The translations under genes were made by a program, and so were the position numbers. Of a stretch of 64,000 nt of DNA, positions 42,995-50,607 are shown in pieces (position 1 is the first letter of the stretch; each line of letters begins with the position of its first letter). Origin of the DNA: Mycetocola zhadangensis (lineage in GTDB: Bacteria > Actinomycetota > Actinomycetes > Actinomycetales > Microbacteriaceae); the NCBI RefSeq assembly GCF_003668565.1, contig NZ_RCWJ01000005.1:186001-250000 (forward strand), in the 5' to 3' direction. Below the pieces are notes generated by a model. The model did no database searches. It was not told the DNA's origin and was given only the letters and a program-made list of their open reading frames with translations.

Positions 42995-43528
42995 ATGGAC
43001 GCAGAAACCCAGAAAAGGATCGACGGCCTCCCGGCCAGCACGGGCAAGTCACTGACCGAGTGGTTCACTGTTCTCGACGCCGCCCAGCTTCAGAAGCACG
43101 GTGAGATGATGGCGCTGCTCAAAGGTGAGCACGGCGTTTCGCACGGCTTCGCCAACTTCATCGCGTTGATGTATCGAAACCAGGGCGCACCGGAGGGCGA
43201 TGACCTGATCGAAAAACAGTACGCGACGAAGCCATCGCTTCGACCGATCTACGACGCGATCGTTCACGCGGTTGGTGAGTTCGGCACCGACGTGCAGCTC
43301 GCTCCGAAATCGGCGACGGTCTCGCTTCGCCGGTCGAAACAGTTCGCGCTGATCAGCCCAACCACGAAGACGCGGGTTGACGTCGGCATCAACCTTCGGG
43401 GCACGCCAGGCGGCGAGCGCCTCAAAGCAACGGGGGGAATGTGCACACACTCCGTGGGAGTCGCGAGCGTCGATGAGGTCGACGACGAACTGCTGAGCTG
43501 GTTGAGGGAAGCGTACGACCTGGCCTGA
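42995..43528 (+). CDS. DUF4287 / DUF5655 domain protein
   Basis: 177 residues. DUF4287 at about 5-60 (GKSLTEWFTVLDAAQLQKHGEMMALLKGEHGVSHGFANFIAL) and DUF5655 at 75-175 (KPSLRPIYDAIVHAVGEFGTDVQLAPKSATVSLRRSKQFALI), a pairing seen in many actinobacterial proteins without assigned function. TACCCT (42981-42986) ends 8 nt before ATG, and there is no Shine-Dalgarno, so a leaderless start is likely. Its stop lies only 20 nt from the -10 box of the riboswitch transcript. Confidence 0.85.
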   Translation: MDAETQKRIDGLPASTGKSLTEWFTVLDAAQLQKHGEMMALLKGEHGVSHGFANFIALMYRNQGAPEGDDLIEKQYATKPSLRPIYDAIVHAVGEFGTDVQLAPKSATVSLRRSKQFALISPTTKTRVDVGINLRGTPGGERLKATGGMCTHSVGVASVDEVDDELLSWLREAYDLA

Positions 43529-43549
43529 GCGGTCGCGGGAGGGCTGAGG

Positions 43550-43702
43550 TAGACTGGCCGGTAGCGAAGGGGAGTAGTTCCCACCGCCGCTTTCACTCCA
43601 GAAACGGCGACGCGGTCTGTCGACACACTGGTCCCCGGACCCGGCAGCCCACCCGCATTGAGCGGGCGAGCGAGACCTTCGGCCACATCTCACGATGGCC
43701 GG
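43550..43702 (+). promoter_or_regulatory. yybP-ykoY (manganese) riboswitch with promoter
   Basis: TAGACT at 43550-43555 is a -10 box. The transcript starts with CGAAGG (43565-43570) followed by GGGGAGTAG, the conserved loop of the yybP-ykoY family; on the far side GAGCGAGACC leads into CCTTCG (43676-43681), the exact complement closing the P1 stem. A CCCGC/GCGGG hairpin lies within. Just downstream GGCCA-N10-TGGCC (43681-43700) shares its first base with P1 and may compete with it, as expected for an expression platform. The gene controlled encodes a VIT1-type metal transporter, consistent with Mn2+ sensing. Confidence 0.75.
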
Positions 43703-43750
43703 AGTTTCTGCACCCCCGATTCGCCGGTCACCCGATACAGGAGCAGCTCA

Positions 43751-44842
43751 GTGACCGAACTCCGCGACGAACCAACCGCATCCGAAATCAAACGCTGGCG
43801 ACAGTACCTCGCCGACGAACGGGCGGAAGCGTCTGTCTATGGCGAACTCGCCAGCAGACGTTCCGGTGAAGAGAGAGCCATCCTCCTCGGCCTGGTCGAG
43901 GCAGAGCGTCGCCACGAGGCGCACTGGATCGAACTGCTCGGCGACCATGCCAACGACCCCACCCGCACAGCGCTGCGCACGCGGCTACTCGGCTTCTTCG
44001 CGAAGCGCTTCGGCTCCGTCTTTGTCCTCGCGCTGATGCAGCGCACCGAATCCCGCTCACCCTATGAGGCCGACGTCGACGCTACTGACGCGATGGCTGC
44101 CGATGAGCGGCTGCACACCGAGATCGTGCGCGGGCTGGCGGCCCGCGGCCGCAACAACATGTCAGGCACCTTCCGCGCAGCGGTGTTCGGCGCGAACGAC
44201 GGCCTCGTCTCGAACCTCGCGCTCGTGCTCGGTATGAGCGCGACAGGAGTGGGCACTGGCGTCGTCCTGGCCGCCGGTGTTGCTGGCCTGCTCGCCGGTG
44301 CACTCTCGATGGCTGCCGGTGAATTCGTTTCAGTGCGGTCACAGCGAGAGTTGCTCGACTCGACAACACCTGACCCGACGGCGCGGCAGGTTCTCCCCAA
44401 CCTCGATGTGAACGCGAACGAGCTTCAGTACGTTTACCGCGTGCGCGGAATGGCGCCGCAGCAGGCCGCCGAGCACGCGCACGAGGTGCTCAACAACCTC
44501 GACTGCGTGCACGTTGGGCTCGACACGGGCAGCATGTCCGCGCAACGCGACGAGGGCGACTCGATCGGCTCCGCTCGGGGCGCCGCTCTCTCGAGTTTCC
44601 TCTTCTTCGCATCAGGCGCCATCGTTCCTGTGATTCCTTACCTGTTCGGCATGAGTGGGATCGCCGCGGTCGCCGTGGCATCCGTTCTCGTCGGAATCGC
44701 CCTGCTGCTGACGGGCACCGTCGTCGGCGTGCTGTCGGGGGCGTCACCACTCAAACGAGCGCTGCGACAACTCGCCATCGGTTACGGTGCCGCGGCGATC
44801 ACCTACCTGCTCGGCCTGCTGTTCGGAACAACGGTGAGCTGA
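43751..44842 (+). CDS. VIT1/CCC1 family metal transporter with ferritin-like domain
   Basis: 363 residues from GTG 43751 with AGGAG 7 nt upstream. Residues 1-145 are a rubrerythrin/ferritin-like helical bundle with paired acidic/His motifs (LVEAERRHEAHW, DERLHTEIV). Residues 150-363 are the VIT1/CCC1 membrane domain: FRAAVFGANDGLVSNLALVLGMSATG, AGALSMAAGEFVSVRSQRELL, and C-terminal helices. Relatives carry Fe2+ or Mn2+ out of the cytosol. The manganese-type riboswitch in its leader argues that it is a Mn2+ exporter induced by excess metal. Confidence 0.9.
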   Translation: MTELRDEPTASEIKRWRQYLADERAEASVYGELASRRSGEERAILLGLVEAERRHEAHWIELLGDHANDPTRTALRTRLLGFFAKRFGSVFVLALMQRTESRSPYEADVDATDAMAADERLHTEIVRGLAARGRNNMSGTFRAAVFGANDGLVSNLALVLGMSATGVGTGVVLAAGVAGLLAGALSMAAGEFVSVRSQRELLDSTTPDPTARQVLPNLDVNANELQYVYRVRGMAPQQAAEHAHEVLNNLDCVHVGLDTGSMSAQRDEGDSIGSARGAALSSFLFFASGAIVPVIPYLFGMSGIAAVAVASVLVGIALLLTGTVVGVLSGASPLKRALRQLAIGYGAAAITYLLGLLFGTTVS

Positions 44843-44850
44843 ATCGGGGG

Positions 44851-45618
44851 CTAGGAGCGCCCGCGGCCCCGGTTGCGGCCCTTGCCGAGTTTCTTGGGCG
44901 CACGGCCCTGCCGCGGCGTGAACGGCTTCGCCTTGGGCTTCTGCTGCGGTTTGCGCTCCTTGGGTGGCGCCTTCTCGGGCTCTTCCTGCGGGGCGCGCGA
45001 ACTGCGGGCGGTCCTCCCCCGCACGACGCCGACGAAGTCATCGATGTCTGGCGTGGTCTCGTCGGCGAGCCAGGCCAAGCCAATGCGGGTCTCGGCAACG
45101 TCGATGACCGGCCGCGCGATGACATCCTTACGGCCGTACAGGCGCGCGACCGATTGAGGCACGATGACGATTCCCACTCCGGCGGCAACGAGCTCGATGG
45201 CATCTTCCACAGAGCGCATCTCAGGCAACGGGCGCCGGGTTCCGTTCTGCACCTCTACCGCGACATCACGCCACTCCGGCAGCTCGTCAGGGTCCTGAAG
45301 CAGGTGCTCCCCAGCGAGATCGGCCACCGTAACGGACTCGGCGAGTGAGAGATCGTGGTCCTTCGGCAGCACAACGACCGGCACCTCGCTGTACAGCGGG
45401 ATCAGGCTCAGGTCGGTGTCATCAACCGGCAGGCGAACAAAACTGACATCGGCCTTGCGGTCGTGCAGCACACCAACCGCGTCGGCCTCAGCCGTCGGCG
45501 CGAACGCCAGCGGCAGATCCTTGCGACGCTCCTGCCAGGCTTTGGACCACTTCGCCAGCGTCACCCCTGGAACAAACGCGATGGTGAACGACGGTCCTGG
45601 CGTCGGGTCGGCATCCAT
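44851..45618 (-). CDS. LysR substrate-binding domain without HTH, with basic tail
   Basis: 255 residues. Residues 10-200 are a LysR effector domain: FTIAFVPGVTLAKWSKAWQ, DVSFVRLPVDDTDLSLIPLYSEVPVVVLPKDH, SVEDAIELVAAGVGIVIVPQSVARL. There is no N-terminal winged helix. Residues 205-255 are instead a Lys/Arg/Pro/Gln-rich tail ending in GRGRS, likely to bind nucleic acid. Good ribosome site GAGGAA before ATG 45618. It diverges from DUF5997, a pairing I believe recurs in actinobacteria. Function unknown; it may bind an aromatic or amino-acid ligand. Confidence 0.85.
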   Translation of the reverse strand: MDADPTPGPSFTIAFVPGVTLAKWSKAWQERRKDLPLAFAPTAEADAVGVLHDRKADVSFVRLPVDDTDLSLIPLYSEVPVVVLPKDHDLSLAESVTVADLAGEHLLQDPDELPEWRDVAVEVQNGTRRPLPEMRSVEDAIELVAAGVGIVIVPQSVARLYGRKDVIARPVIDVAETRIGLAWLADETTPDIDDFVGVVRGRTARSSRAPQEEPEKAPPKERKPQQKPKAKPFTPRQGRAPKKLGKGRNRGRGRS

Positions 45619-45726
45619 CGTTCCTCTTCGTTCTCCGCAGTTATTGGCATGCGGCGGTCTGTTCAGGGTATTACGGATGCTGCCTCCCGCGCGTCACAGC
45701 GCCACTTGCCGGTTAAGCTTGGGGAC

Positions 45727-46143
45727 ATGGCAACGAACAAGACCCCTCAAACGATGAAGCCGGAGACGGCAGCCAAGAAGCTGGGCGTCTACCTGCCGGC
45801 AACTCCCGAAGAATTCCGTACCAACCCGGTCACCCGTGAGCAGCTCAACGAACTGCTTGCATCGCCACCCGAGTGGCTCGTCGACCTGCGCAAGAACGGA
45901 CCGCACCCGCGCACCGAGGTTGCCCGCAAGCTCGGTGTTTCCGTTTCGGGCCTCGCCCGCGCAGAGATGAACGACGCAGCCCTCACGACGGCCGAGATCA
46001 CCGCCCTGCTCGAAGCGCCGCCGGCGTGGCTCGTCACCGAACGCGCCACCCAGGCAGAGGTGCGAGCAGAGAACACGCGCATCAACGAGCGCAACGCTGG
46101 CCAGCGTGTCCTCGACGAAGAGAAGGCTCGCAAGCAGAAGTAG
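45727..46143 (+). CDS. DUF5997 family protein
   Basis: 138 residues. MKPETAAKKLGVYLPATPEEFRTNPVTREQLNELLASPPEWLVDLRKNGPHPRTEVARKLGVSVSGLARAE is the conserved body; a second, weaker repeat of the same shape (LTTAEITALLEAPPAWLVTER) follows, and a charged C-terminal helix. The segment EVARKLGVSVSGLARA looks like an HTH, so DNA binding is possible and could complement the neighbouring LysR effector domain that lacks one. TAAGCT (45714-45719) ends 7 nt before ATG: probably leaderless. Confidence 0.8.
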   Translation: MATNKTPQTMKPETAAKKLGVYLPATPEEFRTNPVTREQLNELLASPPEWLVDLRKNGPHPRTEVARKLGVSVSGLARAEMNDAALTTAEITALLEAPPAWLVTERATQAEVRAENTRINERNAGQRVLDEEKARKQK

Positions 46144-46151
46144 CGGCAGCT

Positions 46152-46190
46152 CGACGAACGGCCCGGGATTTCATCCCGGGCCGTTCGTCG
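46152..46190. terminator. Perfect 18-bp hairpin between DUF5997 and AraC genes
   Basis: CGACGAACGGCCCGGGAT (46152-46169), 3-nt loop TTC, and the exact complement 46173-46190. It is almost certainly a bidirectional terminator. The stop codon of the araC gene (46171-46173) falls in the loop, so one arm encodes the last residues of the protein. Confidence 0.8.
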
Positions 46191-47208
46191 TTCCCGTGGC
46201 CGGCAACGCGTCTGTGTCGATAGCGGTCACGCCCCCCTCGCTCGCAACTTTCATTTGCTGCGCCGAATCCCGGTATTGCGTCGGTGACATGCCGGTCTGC
46301 CGAAGAAAGGCGCGCCTCATCCTGGCGATGTTTCCGAAACCGGTGGATGCCGCTAGTTCCGTCAGTTCCCTCGCTCCCACGCCTTCGTCCAAACGCATCG
46401 CCGCCCATCGAATGCGAATGCGGCGCAGTTCGTCGGCGACAGAGTTGTTCGCCGATGCGAAGATGCGTTGAAGATGGCGTGATGAGATTCCGGTCGCCGT
46501 GGCAACGTCAGCAGTCGTGAGGTCCGGGTTGCTGTAGTTGGCCGCGATGAATGTCAGGGCTCTCGCGATTGAGAGCTCGGGTTGCGCCGTCCGCTGCTGG
46601 CCTTCGGAGCTCGTTATCAGTCCAGCCAACAGGGACAGAGTCGCCTGCTGTGACGTGATTCCTTCCGGTGATGAGGGAACAGGAAAGTCGGATGCCAGCG
46701 CTCGAAGGAAGGAGGAGACCGCTTCAGTGAACGATGTGGCCGGAAATCGCCGCGGACCCAACTCTGATTCAGGCAGGCCTCGCGCTCGAAACATCCCCCT
46801 CCGCACGACGACGAGGATCATGGCGGCACTCTCTGGAATGTGGAGCTGGTGCGGTGTGACCCCGGAAGCAAACGCCGATGCGCCAGCGCCGAGCGGAATG
46901 GTACGGCCGTTCTGGGTCAGGGTGGCTGCTCCGTCGCGGACAAGGTAGAACGCGCCACCCACACGCACAGCCGCCACGTGGGCTGGCGTCCGGTCGATTT
47001 CCGCGCGGGAATGCTCCAGCCGAAAGACGGTCAGGTTTTCGAAGATGACGAAGCTGGCGCGGAGCCGAAAGTCAGGCGGGTTGGCCGTCGTGCGGGCGTA
47101 CCAGGACAGCATGTCCATCCCCGCCAGACCGGACAGGTCCGCGCTTGCCGGTCGCCGCGGTGTGAAGATGCGGTCGGCCGCCCTGTCGCCTTCGGTGCTC
47201 GCGTCCAT
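46171..47208 (-). CDS. AraC family transcriptional regulator
   Basis: 345 residues from ATG 47208; the frame is open further upstream and no start has a strong ribosome site, so the N-terminus is uncertain. Residues about 40-190 form the AraC-binding-like cupin (VRVGGAFYLVRDGAATLTQNGRTIPL). The DNA-binding part is at 235-325: DLTTADVATATGISSRHLQRIFASANNSVADELRRIRIRWAAMRLDE, then ELAASTGFGNIARMRRAFLRQTGMSPTQYR, the two HTHs of the family. It diverges from an MFS exporter and probably controls it. Confidence 0.85.
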   Translation of the reverse strand: MDASTEGDRAADRIFTPRRPASADLSGLAGMDMLSWYARTTANPPDFRLRASFVIFENLTVFRLEHSRAEIDRTPAHVAAVRVGGAFYLVRDGAATLTQNGRTIPLGAGASAFASGVTPHQLHIPESAAMILVVVRRGMFRARGLPESELGPRRFPATSFTEAVSSFLRALASDFPVPSSPEGITSQQATLSLLAGLITSSEGQQRTAQPELSIARALTFIAANYSNPDLTTADVATATGISSRHLQRIFASANNSVADELRRIRIRWAAMRLDEGVGARELTELAASTGFGNIARMRRAFLRQTGMSPTQYRDSAQQMKVASEGGVTAIDTDALPATGTTNGPG

Positions 47209-47216
47209 GCGGCCAG

Positions 47217-47313
47217 TATGTTGCGCAACCGGAAGAGGCACAAGACCCGCCATCGACGAGTGCATTTCGCGCCAACCGGGCGTACGCGGGTGTTCACCGC
47301 AATATGTTGAGCA
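47217..47313. promoter_or_regulatory. Direct repeats TATGTTGMGCA, candidate AraC sites
   Basis: TATGTTGCGCA (47217-47227) and TATGTTGAGCA (47303-47313) repeat in the same orientation 86 bp apart between the divergent araC and MFS genes. The first overlaps the palindrome GTTGCGCAAC. Widely spaced direct half sites suit AraC-type looping or activation. Confidence 0.4.
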
Positions 47314-47356
47314 CGACTCCTTCATCTGGGAAGGGCGACGCTGGGGGGCTCCTCAC

Positions 47357-49012
47357 ATGGCACAACAGACGCAGAGTTCACGCGATATCGCACCGGTGAG
47401 GACGACTTCCTGGTTGCCGCTGATCGTCGTGGTGCTCACCCAGATTCAAGCATCATTCGCCGTCAACGCCCTGACCGTCTCAATGGCCGGCATCACGAGC
47501 GATCTCGATATGCCCGCGACAAGTATTGGAACCGCCATCACCACCGGCACATTTGCCATGGCTGCATTCATTCTTCTCGGAGCGAAGATCGGCGCACGCT
47601 ACGGATCGAAGCGTGTGTTCCAGGTCGCGGTCGTCATTCACGCGTTGTCCATGACGGCAATCGCATTTAGCGTGAGCCCCGTCATGCTTTTCGTCGCCCA
47701 GGCCGCGTCCGGGGCGGTGATCGCTCTCATCGCCCCTGCCCTGGTTGTCTTTATCTCGACGAACTATGCCGGTGACCAGCAGGCGAAGGCAATCGGCTAT
47801 CTGGCAGCCGCGATTCCGGCTGCCGGTGTTTTGGCACTGCTCATCGCCGGGAGTTTCGCCTCGACCATTGGCTGGCGATACTCGTTTGCCCTCATCGCGG
47901 CGCTTGGGCTGGTGAACCTCCTGCTGAGCTTCAAGTTCAAAGCGGTGCCACCGCACAGGGACCTTGTTATCGACGTCACCGGCGCGCTCATCGCCGCTGC
48001 CGCGATTATCTTGCTGAGCTTTGGCTTCTCAGGGCTGACGTCCTGGGGCGTATTTCTTGCTACGGAGAATGCCCCTTTCAACATTCTCGGCATCTCTCCG
48101 GCGCCGGTGCTGATTCTCTTGGGAATCATCATTGGGCAGGTCTTCTTCGTCTGGCTTCGAGCTCGCAAGACCGCCGGGAAGCCACAGATATTTGACCTCG
48201 ACGTCCTCAAGTCGAGTTCCGAAAAGGCCACGACGTTTTGTATGGCGGCGATGCTTTTTATCGGCACCGCTGCCAACTTCTTGATTCCGCTCTACATTCA
48301 GGTTGTGCAGGGTCGCTCCAGCTTCGAAACATCGCTGTCGATAATTCCATACACGATTTCGATCTTCGTAGCCAACACCGTCGTAGCGTCCTTCTACAAG
48401 AAGTTCCCGCCACGGGTCATCGCACGTGCCGGGTTCATCGTTGTTGCACTTGCTCTTGTCATTGTTGCTTTCACCGTTCGCAATGACTGGGGTCAGTTCT
48501 TCGTCGTCCTCGGCCTCATCCTTCTCGGTCTCGGCCAGGGAGCAATTGTTGCTCTCGTGTTCAACACGCTGCTCTCGTCGGCGCCGAAACGGCTCGCGGG
48601 AGATGTCGGCGCATGGCGGGGGCTCGTGCACAACATCTCAGGCAGTGTCGGAATTGCGGTTATGACCGTGTTCGCCGTCGGCATGCTGAGTGCCTTTATC
48701 TCGGCCGGTCTCGCCGACCACCCGTCGCTCCCCCCGGAGTTGCAGTCGCAGTTCCCCCTCGACAGCGTGAACTTTGTCACCAATGAGAACTTGCATGACG
48801 TTCTGGCCAGCACTACTGACGCAACCGAGGCCCAGCTGGACGAAGCAGTAGCCGTCAACGCACTCGCTCGACTTCAGGCGCTCAAGGTGTCGCTTCTCGT
48901 ACTTGCCGGTATCGCGCTGCTGGCCGTTGTGCCAGCGGGTCGAATGCCGCGACAGATGGGGATCGGGGACGGCGACGTCAGGACGGCCGACCCCCGGGTC
49001 GCGGCCGATTAG
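47357..49012 (+). CDS. MFS transporter, DHA2-like (14 helices)
   Basis: 551 residues from ATG 47357, with a G-run ribosome site; the earlier frame opening overlaps the araC gene. Fourteen predicted helices. Motifs: ITTGTFAMAAFILLGAKIGARYGSKRVFQ (motif A) and AAAIPAAGVLALLIAGSFASTIGWRYSF (motif C). A soluble loop at about 455-510 (LADHPSLPPELQSQF, NENLHDVLA) is unusual in length. Predicted proton-driven exporter, probably under control of the divergent AraC protein. It leads a run of five plus-strand genes with short gaps. Confidence 0.88.
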   Translation: MAQQTQSSRDIAPVRTTSWLPLIVVVLTQIQASFAVNALTVSMAGITSDLDMPATSIGTAITTGTFAMAAFILLGAKIGARYGSKRVFQVAVVIHALSMTAIAFSVSPVMLFVAQAASGAVIALIAPALVVFISTNYAGDQQAKAIGYLAAAIPAAGVLALLIAGSFASTIGWRYSFALIAALGLVNLLLSFKFKAVPPHRDLVIDVTGALIAAAAIILLSFGFSGLTSWGVFLATENAPFNILGISPAPVLILLGIIIGQVFFVWLRARKTAGKPQIFDLDVLKSSSEKATTFCMAAMLFIGTAANFLIPLYIQVVQGRSSFETSLSIIPYTISIFVANTVVASFYKKFPPRVIARAGFIVVALALVIVAFTVRNDWGQFFVVLGLILLGLGQGAIVALVFNTLLSSAPKRLAGDVGAWRGLVHNISGSVGIAVMTVFAVGMLSAFISAGLADHPSLPPELQSQFPLDSVNFVTNENLHDVLASTTDATEAQLDEAVAVNALARLQALKVSLLVLAGIALLAVVPAGRMPRQMGIGDGDVRTADPRVAAD

Positions 49013-49027
49013 CCGGGTGGCGTATCG

Positions 49028-50584
49028 ATGACCCCGATTGCGCTCACGCTTGTCGTCCTCCTGCTGGCGATCGTCATCTTCGTCTGGAATCGCGTCCCGG
49101 TCGGAGTGGTGGCGATCGGAGTTGCTCTCGCCCTCTACGTGACAGGGGTGAATTCTTTCGAGCAGACCATCGCGGGATTCGGGGATCCCGTCATCATCTT
49201 CATCGCTGCCCTCTTCGTGGTCGGCGAGGGTCTCGATGCGAGCGGATTGACCACCTGGGCCGGCCAGCAACTCACCCGACGTGCCGGTACCAACCGACGC
49301 ACCATCGTCATGCTCGTTTCACTCCTCGTTGCTGTGCTCACCGCGCTCATCAGCGTCAACGGTGCCGTCGCGGCTTTGATCCCAATGGTCGTGGTGCTCG
49401 CGTTGCGCATCAAACAGCCGCCATCGCAGTTGCTGATTCCGCTCGCCTTCGCTGCCCACGCCGGCTCGTTGCTCCTCCTGTCCGGCACCCCGGTGAATTT
49501 ACTGATCTCGGAGGTCGCTCAAGACGCCACCGGTCGGCCAATTGGCTACGCGGAATTCGCCCTCGCGGGCCTTCCGGCGTTACTCGGAACGCTCCTCGTT
49601 CTGGTATTCCTCGGGCCCAAGCTCCTGCCGAATCACGCCACACAGGCTGCAGGTCGCGACCTCAGTGCCCACGCGGAGACACTCGCCGCCCACTACGCCT
49701 TGAAACCAGGGGAACCGGCGCTCAATCGCGAAACGGGCCTCACAGAGGTCGTGATTCCCCCGCGGTCGGGCTTCATCGGTGAAACCGTATTTCCCGGCAT
49801 GATCACCGAGAGCGGAACACTCATCGTCGTCGCTGTGCAGCGTTCTGGAGAGGACCTGGGCCGTACAGTGCTCGCACCGGGGGACATCCTGCTGTTGCGC
49901 GGCACGTGGGAGGCACTGAGCGCAAACACGGCGGACGCCAATGTCGTTGTTGTTGATGACCCCGACGCCATTCGCCGTCAGTCCGTCGCCTTGAGCGGGC
50001 GGTCATGGGCAGCCTTGAGCGTTCTCGCCGGGATGGTCCTCTTGCTGGCCACAGGATGGGTTCCCCCGTCGATCGCCGCGCTGGTCGCGGCGTGCGCGAT
50101 GGTCCTACTCCGCGTCGTCACGGTTGCCCAGGCGCACCGATCCATCTCCTGGACCACACTGATTCTCGTCGCCGGGATGATTCCGCTTTCGACAGCCATT
50201 CAAAGCAGCGGCACGGCAGACCTCATCGCGAACGGTCTCGTCGACCTGCTCGGTGAGGCGAGCCCGTACCTGCTCCTCGCCGGAATCAGCGTCGTCACCG
50301 TAATCCTCGGACAACTCATCAGCAACATGGCCACCGCTCTGATCGTCGCACCCATTGCTGTGGCCATCGCCGTCGAAACCGGCATCTCCCCTGTGCCCCT
50401 CCTCATGGCCGTCACCGTATCGGCCGCTGCATCGTTCCTCACCCCGGTGGCCACGCCAGCGAACACGATGGTGATGGGCCCAGGCGGCTACCGCTTCGGC
50501 GACTACTGGAAGCTCGGCCTCCCCCTCATCGGAGTCTTCCTGCTCGTCGCCATCCTTGTCGTCCCTGTGATCTGGCCCTTCTGA
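49028..50584 (+). CDS. DASS/SLC13-family permease with RCK_C domain
   Basis: 518 residues, 15 nt after the MFS gene. Two halves of about five or six helices flank a soluble RCK_C (TrkA-C) domain at about 235-305 (EVVIPPRSGFIGETVFPGMITESGTLIVVAVQRSGEDLG, LAPGDILLLRG). The second half has the conserved SNMATALIVAPIAVAIA and VATPANTMVMGPGGY substrate and sodium loops. Members carry dicarboxylates, sulfate or other anions with Na+. Unlike many relatives it has a single RCK_C domain. The link with an aminopeptidase downstream is not explained. Confidence 0.87.
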   Translation: MTPIALTLVVLLLAIVIFVWNRVPVGVVAIGVALALYVTGVNSFEQTIAGFGDPVIIFIAALFVVGEGLDASGLTTWAGQQLTRRAGTNRRTIVMLVSLLVAVLTALISVNGAVAALIPMVVVLALRIKQPPSQLLIPLAFAAHAGSLLLLSGTPVNLLISEVAQDATGRPIGYAEFALAGLPALLGTLLVLVFLGPKLLPNHATQAAGRDLSAHAETLAAHYALKPGEPALNRETGLTEVVIPPRSGFIGETVFPGMITESGTLIVVAVQRSGEDLGRTVLAPGDILLLRGTWEALSANTADANVVVVDDPDAIRRQSVALSGRSWAALSVLAGMVLLLATGWVPPSIAALVAACAMVLLRVVTVAQAHRSISWTTLILVAGMIPLSTAIQSSGTADLIANGLVDLLGEASPYLLLAGISVVTVILGQLISNMATALIVAPIAVAIAVETGISPVPLLMAVTVSAAASFLTPVATPANTMVMGPGGYRFGDYWKLGLPLIGVFLLVAILVVPVIWPF

Positions 50585-50607
50585 ACACCGCAGAAATGGA
50601 GAACCAT

